A stretch of 64,000 nt of DNA from Rhodobacterales bacterium HKCCE3408 (lineage in GTDB: Bacteria > Pseudomonadota > Alphaproteobacteria > Rhodobacterales > Rhodobacteraceae), in the NCBI GenBank assembly GCA_015689705.1, contig WVSN01000012.1, positions 27,251 to 91,250 on the forward strand, read 5' to 3'. The position numbers and the translations under genes are program-made. Numbering within the stretch: the stretch's first letter is position 1; every line of letters starts with the position of its first letter. The notes beneath the pieces were generated by a model. It worked only from the letters and a program-made list of their open reading frames with translations, had not been told where the DNA came from and made no database searches. Shown one piece after another: positions 1-8,041 of this stretch.

Positions 1-1
1 C

Positions 2-541
2 GTCCTCGGGGTCTTCGTGCCGCTGATCGAGGCGCTGACCGAACGGCACTGGGGCGACAATTCCCCGCCGCGGCAGGTTGGGGTGAACACCGTCGCGCTG
101 TTCGCGACGCCCGCGACGGTCGCCAGCCGCGCCTTCCAGCGCGAACTGGCCTTCCGCGCCATCGGCGTCGATGTCGAGGCGCAGGCCTGCGGCGGCGTGG
201 TCGACGCGATCGAGGAGGGCGACATGATCCTGGCCGAGGCCCTGGTGCGGTCCCATGTCGAGGCGCTTCTGCGCAAGATGCCGAAGCCCGATGCCGCGGT
301 GCTCGGCTGCACCCATTACCCGCTGGTCGAGGAGGTCTTCGCCAGCGCGCTCGGCCCCGACGTGCAGGTGTTCAGCCAGCCGAAACTGGTGGCCGAGAGC
401 CTTGCCGATTACCTGTCGCGCCATCCCGAACGGGCGGGCGGCGGCACCGAGCGGCTGTTCCTGACCACCGGCGACCCGGCCCGCGTGGCCAACAAGGCGA
501 CCCAGTTCCTGCGCCGGCGGATCGATTTCCAGCCCGCCTGA
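2..541 (+). CDS. murI: Glutamate racemase, 5'-truncated by window edge
   Basis: The C-terminal two thirds of glutamate racemase, which interconverts L- and D-glutamate in the cytoplasm to supply D-Glu for peptidoglycan. The reading frame is open from base 2, so the true start lies outside the window. The diagnostic GCTHYPL motif, carrying the second catalytic cysteine, is encoded near 305-325. The protein ends with a short basic C-terminus (RRRIDFQPA). The first catalytic Cys (usually within an ANT or CNTA motif) would lie upstream. It is followed at 100 bp by ccmE on the same strand, with no functional link evident. The family assignment is secure; only the start is unknown. Confidence 0.95.
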   Translation, partial: VLGVFVPLIEALTERHWGDNSPPRQVGVNTVALFATPATVASRAFQRELAFRAIGVDVEAQACGGVVDAIEEGDMILAEALVRSHVEALLRKMPKPDAAVLGCTHYPLVEEVFASALGPDVQVFSQPKLVAESLADYLSRHPERAGGGTERLFLTTGDPARVANKATQFLRRRIDFQPA

Positions 542-641
542 CCATGCCGCCGCGACATCCTGACCGCCCGGAGCGCTGCGCCGGCCACTGGACTTGGGCC
601 GCGGAATGCCGATCTATGAGGCGACGGGAAGAGAGGATCGC

Positions 642-1094
642 ATGCGCGGGCTGAAGAAGCAGCGTCGGATACAGGTGATCGTGATCGCGGCCCTGCTGAT
701 CGCGGGCTCGGCGGCGCTGGTCGGGTATGGCTTCCGCGAGGGAATCAACTTCTTCCGCACCCCGAGCGACGTGGCGGCCGCGCCACCGCATTCCTCGGAG
801 GTCTTCCGGATCGGCGGCCTCGTCGAGGAAGGCAGTCTGGTCCGCGGACAGGGTGAGACGATCAGCTTCCGCGTGACAGATGGCGGCGCGAGCGTGCCGG
901 TGGCCTATACCGGCGTGCTGCCGGACCTGTTCGGCGAGGGCGAGGGCATGGTCGGGACCGGGAGCATGGTCGACGGCGTTTTCCACGCGACCGAGATCCT
1001 GGCCCGCCACGACGAGACCTACATGCCGGCCGAAGTGATCGAGGCGCTGCAGGAACAGGGCGTCTATGTCGCGCCCGAGGACACCGGCAGCTAG
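642..1094 (+). CDS. ccmE: Cytochrome c maturation haem chaperone CcmE
   Basis: CcmE covalently holds haem in the periplasm and hands it to CcmF/H for attachment to apocytochromes c. The 150-residue protein has a basic N-terminus (MRGLKKQRR), one membrane anchor around residues 10-30, then the OB-fold domain. The haem-binding histidine is in ARHDETYMP, the H-x3-Y signature near residue 125. The frame opens at 594, but the ATG at 642 is preferred: it starts exactly at the family N-terminus and has GAGAGGA 6-7 bases before it. The other ccm genes are not in the window. Two c-type cytochromes that could use the system lie near 52.5-53.9 kb. Confidence 0.93.
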   Translation: MRGLKKQRRIQVIVIAALLIAGSAALVGYGFREGINFFRTPSDVAAAPPHSSEVFRIGGLVEEGSLVRGQGETISFRVTDGGASVPVAYTGVLPDLFGEGEGMVGTGSMVDGVFHATEILARHDETYMPAEVIEALQEQGVYVAPEDTGS

Positions 1095-1108
1095 GCGTCC
1101 CGGCCGGG

Positions 1109-1158
1109 CCGAGGGGCGCTGCCCCTCGGGCTCCCCGGAGTATTTCCGAAGCAAAGAT
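1109..1158 (+). repeat. REP-like intergenic repeat, copy 1
   Basis: A 9-bp perfect stem (CCGAGGGGC, 1109-1117; GCCCCTCGG, 1121-1129) closed by the loop GCT, then a conserved tail CCCCGGAGTATTTcCGAAGC and AAAGAT. The same layout recurs at 8604-8646 and 32749-32796. It lies just downstream of ccmE and may act as a weak terminator or mRNA-end stabiliser. It is a repeat by direct comparison; its function is inferred. Confidence 0.75.
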
Positions 1159-1170
1159 GGCAGCGCCGCG

Positions 1171-1186
1171 TTAGCGGATTGTTAGC
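1171..1186 (+). promoter_or_regulatory. Candidate CtrA box upstream of the lysis genes
   Basis: TTAG-CGGATTG-TTAGC matches the CtrA consensus TTAA-N7-TTAAC in spacing, with A-to-G changes at the fourth base of each half. It lies 54 bp before the endolysin ATG, where a promoter would be expected. CtrA control of GTA lysis genes is established in Rhodobacter capsulatus; its action here is inferred. Confidence 0.55.
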
Positions 1187-1239
1187 CTTTTTGTCCGAGA
1201 CTGCCCGGTATCAGACACCAGAGCAGGGAGGGCGGAGCC

Positions 1240-1851
1240 ATGCTGTCGGTTCTGCAGATTGCCTCGGATATCGTCGCCCGCGAAGGCGGCTACGTGAACG
1301 ACCCCGACGATCCGGGCGGCGCGACGAAGTTCGGCGTGACGATCCACACGATGCGGGCGCTCGGGCTGGACAAGGACGGGGACGGTGACGTCGACGTCGC
1401 CGATGTCCGGGCGCTGACGCGCGAGGACGCCGTCGGCATCTTCGTCCGCCATTATTTCGAGGAGCCGGGGATCGGCCGGCTGCCCGAAGCGCTGCAGGCG
1501 TCGGTCTTCGACATGTACGTGAACGCGGGCTCGAACGCGGTCGTGATCCTGCAGCGGATGCTGCGTGACATGGGCCACGCCGTCACCGTGGACGGGATCA
1601 TCGGGCCGGAGACGGCGGGCGCGACGCAGGCGGCGTGGCGCGATGCGCCCGAGCACCTGGCCGATGCCTACGGGATCGCAAGGCGGAACTACTATTACCG
1701 GATCGCCGACCTGCGGCCGGCCAGCCGGAAATACGCCCGCCGCCGCGATGGCGGGAAGGGCGGCTGGATCCGGCGCGCGGAGGAATTCATCGCGCCGCGC
1801 TACCACCTCAGCGCGGCCGAACACCGGGCGAGGGTCGCGCCATGGGGCTGA
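1240..1851 (+). CDS. GH108 N-acetylmuramidase, GTA-type endolysin
   Basis: A 203-residue glycoside hydrolase family 108 muramidase that would cleave the glycan strands of peptidoglycan. The catalytic glutamate sits in the N-terminal REGGY motif (about residues 14-18), followed by NDPDDPGGATKFGVT, typical of the family. The C-terminal half carries a peptidoglycan-binding-3-like segment (VDGIIGPETAGAT, about residues 110-125). There is no signal peptide, so export would rely on the holin encoded next, with which it overlaps by 10 bp. A strong RBS (GGGAGGGCGGAG) precedes the ATG. No capsid, terminase or integrase genes are nearby. An isolated endolysin-holin pair in this family most resembles the lysis module of gene transfer agents (rcc00555/rcc00556 in R. 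capsulatus), which sits away from the structural cluster. The GTA link is inferred. Confidence 0.85.
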   Translation: MLSVLQIASDIVAREGGYVNDPDDPGGATKFGVTIHTMRALGLDKDGDGDVDVADVRALTREDAVGIFVRHYFEEPGIGRLPEALQASVFDMYVNAGSNAVVILQRMLRDMGHAVTVDGIIGPETAGATQAAWRDAPEHLADAYGIARRNYYYRIADLRPASRKYARRRDGGKGGWIRRAEEFIAPRYHLSAAEHRARVAPWG

Positions 1852-2348
1852 TCGACCGCATTTTCGGTGGAGCGGATGCTACCCGCGCGCTCGGCCGGAC
1901 CGTGACCGGCGTCGCCGAGGTCTTCGTGCCGAACGCGACCCGGCGGATGGAGATCTCGGCCGAGATGCAGCGCGCGGCGATGGACGCGCTCGCCAGCGAA
2001 TTCGTGAGCATCCGGCCCGGCCTGTTCGACCGGCTGGTCAACGGGCTGAACCGCCTGCCGCGCCCGGCGCTGGCCTTCGGGACGATCGGGCTGTTCGTCT
2101 ACGCGATGATCGACCCGGTCGCCTTCGCCGGCCGGATGCAGGGGCCGAACGCGGTGCCCGAGGCGCTGTGGTGGCTTCTCGGCGCGATCGTCAGCTTCTA
2201 TTTCGGCGCGCGGGAGCTGTATTACTTCCGCGGAAGCGGCGGGACCGGCAGTCCGCTGACGAACGCCACGCCGGAGCAGCCCGAGGCGGGCGAGAACGCC
2301 GCGATCTCGGCCTGGCGCCGGTCGCATGTCATCCGTGACGACGACTGA
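1842..2348 (+). CDS. Holin family protein (GTA 3TM holin)
   Basis: A 168-residue membrane protein translationally coupled to the endolysin: its ATG lies 10 bp before the upstream stop. Hydrophobic segments are at about residues 70-90 (PALAFGTIGLFVYAMI) and 106-127 (ALWWLLGAIVSFYFGAREL), after an amphipathic N-terminal part (DRIFGGADATRALG). The C-terminus is hydrophilic and acidic (ends IRDDD), as expected for the cytoplasmic tail. It matches the GTA_holin_3TM family, which forms inner-membrane lesions to release the muramidase. The longer open frame from 1635 is a shadow of the endolysin gene. Which cells express it, and when, cannot be read from sequence; the upstream CtrA-like site is suggestive. 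Confidence 0.8.
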   Translation: MGLIDRIFGGADATRALGRTVTGVAEVFVPNATRRMEISAEMQRAAMDALASEFVSIRPGLFDRLVNGLNRLPRPALAFGTIGLFVYAMIDPVAFAGRMQGPNAVPEALWWLLGAIVSFYFGARELYYFRGSGGTGSPLTNATPEQPEAGENAAISAWRRSHVIRDDD

Positions 2349-2349
2349 C

Positions 2350-4767
2350 CTAACCGCGCATCCGCATTCCGTTCGCGTCGAACAGCGGCGCGGTCTGCGG
2401 ACGCGCCGCGATCCGCTCGCCCAGAAGCTCGACCGACCACGGGCCCTCGGCATCCGCCGCCGCCCGGTCGACATAGCCGAGCGCGACCGACGCCCCGGCA
2501 TTGTGCGCATAGCCGCCCGACGTGACCCACCCGACGACCGCGCCGTCGAGCCAGATCGGCTCGTCCCCGATCACGTCGGCGTCCCTGGCATCCAGCACGA
2601 AGGTGCGCAGCCGCAGGGTGCCGCCCGCATCGCGTTCGGCCTTCGCGCCGGCCTTGCCGACGAACTCCGCCGGCTTGTCATAGGCGACGAAGCGCGACAG
2701 CCCGGCTTCGAGCGGCCCGTAGATCGGCCGGTATTCCCGCGCCCATCCGCCGAACCCCTTTTCCAGCCGCATGGCGTTGAGCGCGCGCAGGCCGAAGGGC
2801 TTCAGACCGAGATCGGCGCCGGCAGCCATCAGTTTCTCGAAGATGTGGCGCTGGTATTCGGGCTTCATCCAGATCTCGTAGCCCAGATCGCCGGTGAAGC
2901 TGACCCGGCCGACAAGGGCAGGGGCAAGGCCGATATCCATGCGCCGGATCGCCATGAAGCGGAAGGCGGCGTTCGACACGTCCTCGCCCGCGACACGGGA
3001 CAGCAACTCGCGCGCATTCGGCCCGGCGATGGACAGCCCGCAGAGGCCGAGGCCGACGATTTCGAACCGGACATCCGCCGGCAGCCGCGCCTCGAACCAG
3101 CGGGCGTAGAACACCTCGGCCTGGCCCGAGCCGAAGAGCATGAACTCGTCCTCGGCGAGGCAGGCGACGGTCAGGTCGCCCTGCAGCTTGCCGTTCTCCT
3201 TCAGCATCGGGGCGAGCGCCATGCGGCCCGGGGCGGGCAGCTTGCAGGCCAGCATCGCGTCGAGGAAGACGGCCGCGCCGGGGCCGCTGACCCGGAACTT
3301 CGAGAAGCCGGAAATCTCCATGATCCCAACGGCTTCGCGGCAGGCCTTCACCTCGGCGGCGACATGCGGGAAGTCGGTCGACCGCCGCCACGAGAAGGCG
3401 TCCTTCGTGCCGTCGGGCGAGAACCACAGCGGCGCTTCCAGTCCCCAGGAATCGCCCATCTGCGCGCCGAGGCCGAGCATCCGGTCGTAGATCGGCGTGG
3501 TCTTCAGGGGCCGCGCCGCCGTCAGCTCCTCGTTCGGGAACTTGATCGAGAAGCGGCGCGAATAGTTCTCCTGCACCTTGGGGTTGGTGTAGCTCATCGT
3601 CGCCCAGTCGCCGTAACGCGAGACGTCCATGGCGAAGACGTCGAAGCCGGGATCGCCGGTGGTCATCCAGTTCGCCAGCGCAAGGCCCACGCCGCCGCCC
3701 TGGCTGAAGCCCGCCATCACGCCGCAGGCCGACCAGAAGCCGGGCAGGCCGCGGATCGGTCCGACGAGCGGGTTGCCGTCTGGCGCAAAGGTGAAGGGGC
3801 CGTTGATGATCTGCTTGATCCCGGCATTCTGGAAGGCGGGGAAATGCTCGAACCCGACTTCGAGCGACGGCGCGATCCGGTCGATATCGGGTTGCAGCAG
3901 CTCGTGGCCGAACTCCCAGGGCGTCTGGCGCGGGGACCACGGCTTGCAGGCCTTCTCGTAAGTGCCCATCAGCATCCCGCCGCGCTCCTGCCGGAGGTAG
4001 AGCTCGCCGTCGAAATCGACCGCGTGGACGACCTCCTTGCCGGTGGTGCGGTTGATCTCGGCGACCTCGGGCATGTCCTCGGTCAGGAGATACATGTGCT
4101 CCATGGCGAGCACCGGCAGTTCGAGGCCGACCATCCGGCCCACCTCGCGCGCCCAGAGGCCGCCGGCATTGACGACATGCTCGCAGGCCACGTCGCCCTT
4201 GTCGGTCCTAATGAGCCAGCCGTCCCGGGTCTGCAGGATGTCGTCGACCTTGCGGTGCGTCTCGATCCGCGCGCCGAGCTTGCGGGCCGATTTCGCGTAG
4301 GCATGGGTCACGCCGGAGGGGTCGAGATGGCCGTCGACCACCGTGCGCAGCGCACCGACGAATTGCCGCGGATCGAGGAGCGGCATGTCGGCATGGGCCT
4401 CTTCGGGCGTGATGACCTCGGTCTCGATGCCCTGGTAGCGGCCCTTGGCGGACATGGATTTCAGCCAGTCGAAGCGCTCGGGCGTCGAGGCGAGCATCAC
4501 GCCGCCGGTCATGTGGAAGCCGGTGGCCTGGCCCGACATCTCCTCGATCTCGCGGTAGAGCTCGATCGTGTATTTCTGCAGCTTGGCGACATTCGGATCG
4601 CCGTTGACCGTGTGGCAGCCGCCCGCCGCGTGCCAGGTCGAGCCGGAGGTCAGTTCCGACCGTTCGAGCAGCAGGACATCGGTCCAGCCCGCGCGGGCGA
4701 GGTGGTAGAGCACCGAACAGCCGACGACCCCGCCGCCGATCACAACCACGCGTGCCGTCTCGCCCAT
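2350..4767 (-). CDS. Dimethylglycine/sarcosine dehydrogenase-like flavoprotein with GcvT domain
   Basis: An 805-residue two-module flavoenzyme. Residues 6-370 form an FAD-dependent DAO-type oxidoreductase (VVVIGGGVVGCSVLYHLA dinucleotide fold). GSTWHAAGG carries His46, in the place of the histidine that binds FAD covalently in mammalian dimethylglycine dehydrogenase. Residues about 375-430 are the FAO_M linker. Residues about 435-800 are a GcvT/aminomethyltransferase fold that would pass the oxidised methyl group to tetrahydrofolate. The likely substrate is an N-methylated amine such as dimethylglycine or sarcosine; the exact one is not determined. GGAGGACAGC before the ATG is a good RBS. The gene converges on the holin gene with 1 bp between stops. 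It is monocistronic here, unlike the heterotetrameric sarcosine oxidase operon. Confidence 0.85.
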   Translation of the reverse strand: MGETARVVVIGGGVVGCSVLYHLARAGWTDVLLLERSELTSGSTWHAAGGCHTVNGDPNVAKLQKYTIELYREIEEMSGQATGFHMTGGVMLASTPERFDWLKSMSAKGRYQGIETEVITPEEAHADMPLLDPRQFVGALRTVVDGHLDPSGVTHAYAKSARKLGARIETHRKVDDILQTRDGWLIRTDKGDVACEHVVNAGGLWAREVGRMVGLELPVLAMEHMYLLTEDMPEVAEINRTTGKEVVHAVDFDGELYLRQERGGMLMGTYEKACKPWSPRQTPWEFGHELLQPDIDRIAPSLEVGFEHFPAFQNAGIKQIINGPFTFAPDGNPLVGPIRGLPGFWSACGVMAGFSQGGGVGLALANWMTTGDPGFDVFAMDVSRYGDWATMSYTNPKVQENYSRRFSIKFPNEELTAARPLKTTPIYDRMLGLGAQMGDSWGLEAPLWFSPDGTKDAFSWRRSTDFPHVAAEVKACREAVGIMEISGFSKFRVSGPGAAVFLDAMLACKLPAPGRMALAPMLKENGKLQGDLTVACLAEDEFMLFGSGQAEVFYARWFEARLPADVRFEIVGLGLCGLSIAGPNARELLSRVAGEDVSNAAFRFMAIRRMDIGLAPALVGRVSFTGDLGYEIWMKPEYQRHIFEKLMAAGADLGLKPFGLRALNAMRLEKGFGGWAREYRPIYGPLEAGLSRFVAYDKPAEFVGKAGAKAERDAGGTLRLRTFVLDARDADVIGDEPIWLDGAVVGWVTSGGYAHNAGASVALGYVDRAAADAEGPWSVELLGERIAARPQTAPLFDANGMRMRG

Positions 4768-4899
4768 GCTGTCCTCCTCAGGATTCCGGTCCGGGATCGA
4801 CCCTAGGGCCGCACGGGCGGGTGCGATGTGCGGCTTGCGACATGTTCGGGCGGTCGGGTGACGCAGACGGACATGGGGCGCGCGCGCCGTCCGCCGCGC

Positions 4900-4915
4900 G
4901 CTAACGTGGAATTAA
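4900..4915 (-). promoter_or_regulatory. Candidate CtrA box upstream of kinase-like gene
   Basis: Read on the minus strand the site is TTAA-TTCCACG-TTAGC, with correct N7 spacing and one deviation from TTAA-N7-TTAAC. It lies 37 bp before the ATG at 4953, in the divergent region shared with the dimethylglycine dehydrogenase-like gene. The site is seen directly; CtrA binding is inferred. Confidence 0.6.
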
Positions 4916-4952
4916 CCGGAACCGTGGTCTCATGGCGGGGCAGGAGGGCCGG

Positions 4953-5585
4953 ATGAACGGATCACGGTCAGGGCGAGGGCGCAGCTGTGCGGCCAGCGCC
5001 GCGACCCGTGTTGCGATCGTAGCGGATCCGTCCGGCGCGGCGGTTCTGCATCGGCTGGCGCATGATCTCGGCGCCTCTGCCCGGGCGATCCGGGATCTGC
5101 CGGGCTGGCTTGCCGCCGATCTCGCTGCGGCCGGAACGCCGGTGCCGCCGGATGCCGCGCGCATCCTGGCGATGCTCGCGGATCACGGTGAGAGGCTGTC
5201 CGGCCTGTCCGCCGATCTCGGCGACTACCTTGCCGCCGGGGTGCAGCCCGCCATTGCCCGCATCGAACCGGGGGCTGTTTTCGCGGAGATGGCGGATGCG
5301 CGGGGGCAGGAACGGGCCGCTGCGCAGATCGGGCCGGGTCACATCCGCATGGCCCGCGCGGATCTCGAGCGGGTGTTCCGGCTGGCGCTCGGGCCCCGCG
5401 ACGGGGTGGCGGCGGGCAGGGTGATGGGGGCGCTTCTGCCCTCGGGCGGCTGGCGTCTGACTGTCGATGACCGGCCGGCCATTCCGGCGCTCGCGCTTGC
5501 CGCGCTCGACCGGATCGCGCGGCGCTATGACGGCCGCGCCGAGGCCACGGCGACCGGCCTGCGCGTCACGCTGAACCGGGTCTGA
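4953..5585 (+). CDS. Degenerate histidine-kinase-like (ChpT-like) protein
   Basis: A 210-residue cytoplasmic protein I cannot assign to a named gene. Residues 30-75 resemble a dimerisation/phosphotransfer helix: LHRLAHDLGASARAIRDLPG matches the HDLRAPLRAI pattern of HisKA domains, with candidate phospho-accepting His37. The second half has a weak echo of a catalytic ATPase domain (IRMARADLERVFRLAL in place of the N-box; ending TGLRVTLNRV) but no asparagine N-box and no G1 or G2 glycine motifs, so ATP binding is unlikely. This layout resembles the phosphotransferase ChpT, although the ChpT signature ICHDLISP is absent. The ATG at 4953 is preferred over 4932 because GCAGGAGG lies 5-6 bases upstream. 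A CtrA-like box lies just before it. Function is not established. Confidence 0.6.
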   Translation: MNGSRSGRGRSCAASAATRVAIVADPSGAAVLHRLAHDLGASARAIRDLPGWLAADLAAAGTPVPPDAARILAMLADHGERLSGLSADLGDYLAAGVQPAIARIEPGAVFAEMADARGQERAAAQIGPGHIRMARADLERVFRLALGPRDGVAAGRVMGALLPSGGWRLTVDDRPAIPALALAALDRIARRYDGRAEATATGLRVTLNRV

Positions 5586-5610
5586 ATGGTTTCCGGGCGG
5601 CAGGGGGAAG

Positions 5611-5700
5611 TGGCGGAGAGACAGGGATTCGAACCCTGGGTGGACTTGCGCCCACAACGGTTTTCGAGACCGCCCCGTTCGACCACTCCGGCACCTCTCC
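5611..5700 (-). tRNA. tRNA-Ser(CGA)
   Basis: The minus strand reads GGAGAGG at the 5' end and TCTCTCC-G-CCA at the 3' end, giving a 7-bp acceptor stem with one G-U pair and an encoded CCA. The anticodon loop CTCGAAA gives anticodon CGA, decoding UCG serine codons. A long class II variable arm (TTGTGGGCGCAAGTCCACC) and the T-loop GGTTCGAATCC confirm tRNA-Ser. Confidence 0.95.
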
Positions 5701-5840
5701 GCAGGCATGGCCGTTTCGTGAGCCGGGGGCATAGCGACTCGCGCCTGACAGCGCAAGAGGCACCGGGCGGCCGGGAAGACCCTATGGAAAATTCGTCGCG
5801 GTGGGCCAATTGTGGAAGTGTGATTCGAACCGGAGCCCGC

Positions 5841-6704
5841 ATGTCCCGCATCCTCGCCGCCTGTCTCGGTCTTTGCCTCGCCCTTCCTGCCGCCGCACAA
5901 ACCGTGCCCGAGATCGACGCCCCCGCGCTGACCGATCTCGACGAAACCGCGCCGCGGCTGTTCGAACTTGCCGAAGCGGTCGGCGCCTACCAGATCCTGG
6001 CGATCATCGCCGACGAAAGCGTCGCCGCGGTGCCCGAGATCGACGAGACGCTGCTTGGCGGACGCGGCGGGCAGGACTGGATTGACGCGGCCGAACGGAT
6101 CTACTCGACCGAACGCCTGGTCGCGGCCTTCGACACCGCACTCGGCGACGAGACGCTGACCGATGCGGAGATCACCGAGCTTCTCGACTTCTACCAGAGC
6201 GACGTGGGCCGACGGGTCGTCGAGGCCGAGCTGGCCGCGCGGGTCCGCATCGGCGACCCCGAGGTCGAGGAGGCCGCGCGGGCGGCCGTGGTCGAGGCGC
6301 GCCGCGACGGCAATCCGCGCATCGACCAGCTGACGCGCTTCATCGAGGTGAACGATTTCATCGACCGCAACGTGACCGCGACGCTGAACGCCAACGCGGC
6401 CTTCCTGTTCGGCATGGCCGATGGCGGCGCGCTGCAGGCCGGCCAGCCCGAGATTCTCGACCACGTGATGGGGCAGGAACCCGAGATCCGGATCGAGGCT
6501 GAGCGCTGGCTTTATGCCTACCAGATGCTGGCCTATGACGGGCTCTCCGACGAGGAGATGGACCTCTATATCGACAGCAGCGACTCGGCCGCCGGGCAGG
6601 CGCTGAACGGCGCCTTGTTCGACGCCATCGACGACGTCTTCGTGCTGATGCAGTACGAGCTTGGCACCGCCGCCGCGACGCTTCTGACAGGCGACGACAT
6701 CTGA
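5841..6704 (+). CDS. Exported DUF2059 domain protein
   Basis: A 287-residue protein with a Sec signal peptide (residues 1-20, cleavage after AAA-Q). The mature part is acidic and helical and contains a DUF2059-type segment in the middle (LTDAEITELLDFYQSDVGRR, about residues 115-134). A second similar stretch (YDGLSDEEMDLYIDSSDSAA, about residues 233-252) suggests an internal duplication. It is probably periplasmic; no enzymatic motif is visible and its function is unknown. The ATG at 5841 starts exactly at the signal peptide, whereas the open frame extends back across the tRNA. It stands alone between tRNA-Ser and rplU. Confidence 0.75.
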   Translation: MSRILAACLGLCLALPAAAQTVPEIDAPALTDLDETAPRLFELAEAVGAYQILAIIADESVAAVPEIDETLLGGRGGQDWIDAAERIYSTERLVAAFDTALGDETLTDAEITELLDFYQSDVGRRVVEAELAARVRIGDPEVEEAARAAVVEARRDGNPRIDQLTRFIEVNDFIDRNVTATLNANAAFLFGMADGGALQAGQPEILDHVMGQEPEIRIEAERWLYAYQMLAYDGLSDEEMDLYIDSSDSAAGQALNGALFDAIDDVFVLMQYELGTAAATLLTGDDI

Positions 6705-6714
6705 GGCTTGGCGC

Positions 6715-6743
6715 TTGACAGCCGGGGCCGGTTGAGGCATCTG
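6715..6743 (+). promoter_or_regulatory. Possible rplU-rpmA promoter
   Basis: A perfect -35 hexamer TTGACA (6715-6720) is followed, 17 bp later, by a weak -10 (CATCTG, 6738-6743). It lies about 150 bp before rplU, leaving room for a structured leader. The -10 is poor, so the call is tentative. Confidence 0.35.
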
Positions 6744-6845
6744 GCGGGCTCTGCGGCCGGGGCCTTTTGGTTCGGGCCGGTTGAGATTTCAAACCGATGT
6801 CCCGGAAGGGGCACGCAGCCCGAGGCGCGTGATGCACGCGAAACG

Positions 6846-6861
6846 GCCCCGCAACCGGGGC
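6846..6861 (+). promoter_or_regulatory. Stem-loop in the rplU leader
   Basis: GCCCCG-CAAC-CGGGGC forms a 6-bp stem with a 4-base loop, 35 bases before the rplU ATG. A second near-palindrome (GGTTGAGATTTCAAACC) lies upstream at about 6779-6795. Ribosomal-protein leaders are often structured; a regulatory role here is only inferred. Confidence 0.4.
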
Positions 6862-6895
6862 GGCCACAGGGCGCGGTCAAAGAAGGATAAGGCCC

Positions 6896-7573
6896 ATGTT
6901 CGCGGTCATGAAGACCGGCGGCAAGCAGTACAAAGTGCAGGCGGGTGACGTCCTGCGCGTTGAAAAGCTGGCAGCCGAAGCGGGTGAAACCGTTCAGTTC
7001 AACGACATCTTGATGCTTGGCGGCGACAAGACCGTGCTCGGCACGCCGATGGTCTCCGGTGCCGCCGTTCAGGCCACTGTGATCGACCAGATCAAGGGCG
7101 AGAAGCTGATCCATTACGTCAAGCGCCGGCGGAAGCATTCGTCGCAGCGCAAGAAGGGTCATCGCCAGAACCTGACGCTGCTGCGCGTCACCGACATCCT
7201 GGGCTCGGGCGCCGAGAAAAGCGGCGTGAAGGCCGCTGTGGGCGCCGGTTCCGTGACCGCGACCGAGGCCCCGGCGAAAGCCAAGGCCAAGCCGGCCGCG
7301 AAGGCGGAACCGAAGGCCGAGGCGTCGAAGGCGGCCGCCAAGCCGGCCCCGAAGGCCGAAACCGCGGGCGCGGACGACCTGAAGAAGCTGTCGGGCGTCG
7401 GCCCGGCGCTGGAGAAGAAACTGAACGCGGCCGGCGTCACCAGCTTCGCCCAGATCGCATCCTGGACCGAAGCCGACATCGCCGAGTTCGACGAGAAGCT
7501 GTCCTTCAAGGGCCGCATCGAGCGCGAGGGTTGGGTCGACCAGGCCAAGGCGATCCTCGCCGGCGACGCATAA
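6896..7573 (+). CDS. rplU: Ribosomal protein L21 with C-terminal helix-hairpin-helix extension
   Basis: Residues 1-105 are a normal bacterial L21 ([38 protein letters not shown], the 23S rRNA-contacting basic loop). Bacterial L21 is usually about 103 residues, but this protein has 225. Residues about 110-160 are a low-complexity Ala/Lys/Pro/Glu linker. Residues about 161-225 form a helix-hairpin-helix-like domain ([20 protein letters not shown], then [16 protein letters not shown]) of the kind also fused to other proteins in this bacterial family, such as NuoE. The frame is continuous with no sign of a merged gene, and rpmA follows after 12 bp. The added domain may bind nucleic acid, but its role on the ribosome is unknown. 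Confidence 0.95.
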   Translation: MFAVMKTGGKQYKVQAGDVLRVEKLAAEAGETVQFNDILMLGGDKTVLGTPMVSGAAVQATVIDQIKGEKLIHYVKRRRKHSSQRKKGHRQNLTLLRVTDILGSGAEKSGVKAAVGAGSVTATEAPAKAKAKPAAKAEPKAEASKAAAKPAPKAETAGADDLKKLSGVGPALEKKLNAAGVTSFAQIASWTEADIAEFDEKLSFKGRIEREGWVDQAKAILAGDA

Positions 7574-7585
7574 GGAGAGAGACCG

Positions 7586-7855
7586 ATGGCACATAAAAAA
7601 GCAGGCGGCTCGTCTCGGAACGGGCGCGACAGCGCGGGCCGGCGGCTCGGCGTCAAGAAATTCGGCGGCGAAGCCGTGATCCCGGGCAACATCCTCGTCC
7701 GCCAGCGCGGCACGAAGTGGTACCCGGGCGAAGGCACCGGCATCGGCAAGGATCACACGATCTTCGCCACCGCCGAAGGCCACGTGACCTACCACAAGGG
7801 CTTCCGCGGCCGGACCTTTATCTCGGTTGTACCAGCATCCGAGGCGGCCGAGTAA
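7586..7855 (+). CDS. rpmA: 50S ribosomal protein L27
   Basis: An 89-residue L27 located by the peptidyl transferase centre of the 50S subunit. It begins [16 protein letters not shown], with the mature-type N-terminus seen in Proteobacteria rather than the cleaved Firmicutes form. GGVKKFGG-like and YHKGFRGR motifs follow. It is cotranscribed with rplU (12-bp gap, RBS AAGGAGAGAG). The gene order rplU-rpmA-(GNAT)-obgE is conserved in Rhodobacteraceae. Confidence 0.97.
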   Translation: MAHKKAGGSSRNGRDSAGRRLGVKKFGGEAVIPGNILVRQRGTKWYPGEGTGIGKDHTIFATAEGHVTYHKGFRGRTFISVVPASEAAE

Positions 7856-8041
7856 AGGCCGGTCCGAACGGGACTTTTCCGGGGGGATCGGCCAGCGCCG
7901 GTCCCCTTCGTCGTTTCAGGGGGATAAACGGCGTGGTTCTTCGGTCGGCCTTGCGGGGCCGGCCGGCAGTCGCCACTTCACTAGGACCGGAGGCCGGGGA
8001 GGGCAGCCGGGACCGCGCTCTGTTCGAGGAGGAACAGGCCC

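Noticed and set aside
1240..2348. Prophage remnant
   Set aside because: Only an endolysin and holin are present. No integrase, attachment-site repeats, capsid or tail genes are seen, and flanking genes are core; a GTA lysis module fits better.
2326..4806. 826-residue open frame on the + strand
   Set aside because: It is the antisense of the dimethylglycine-dehydrogenase-like gene. The translation is rich in Arg, His, Gly and Asp, with no family similarity.
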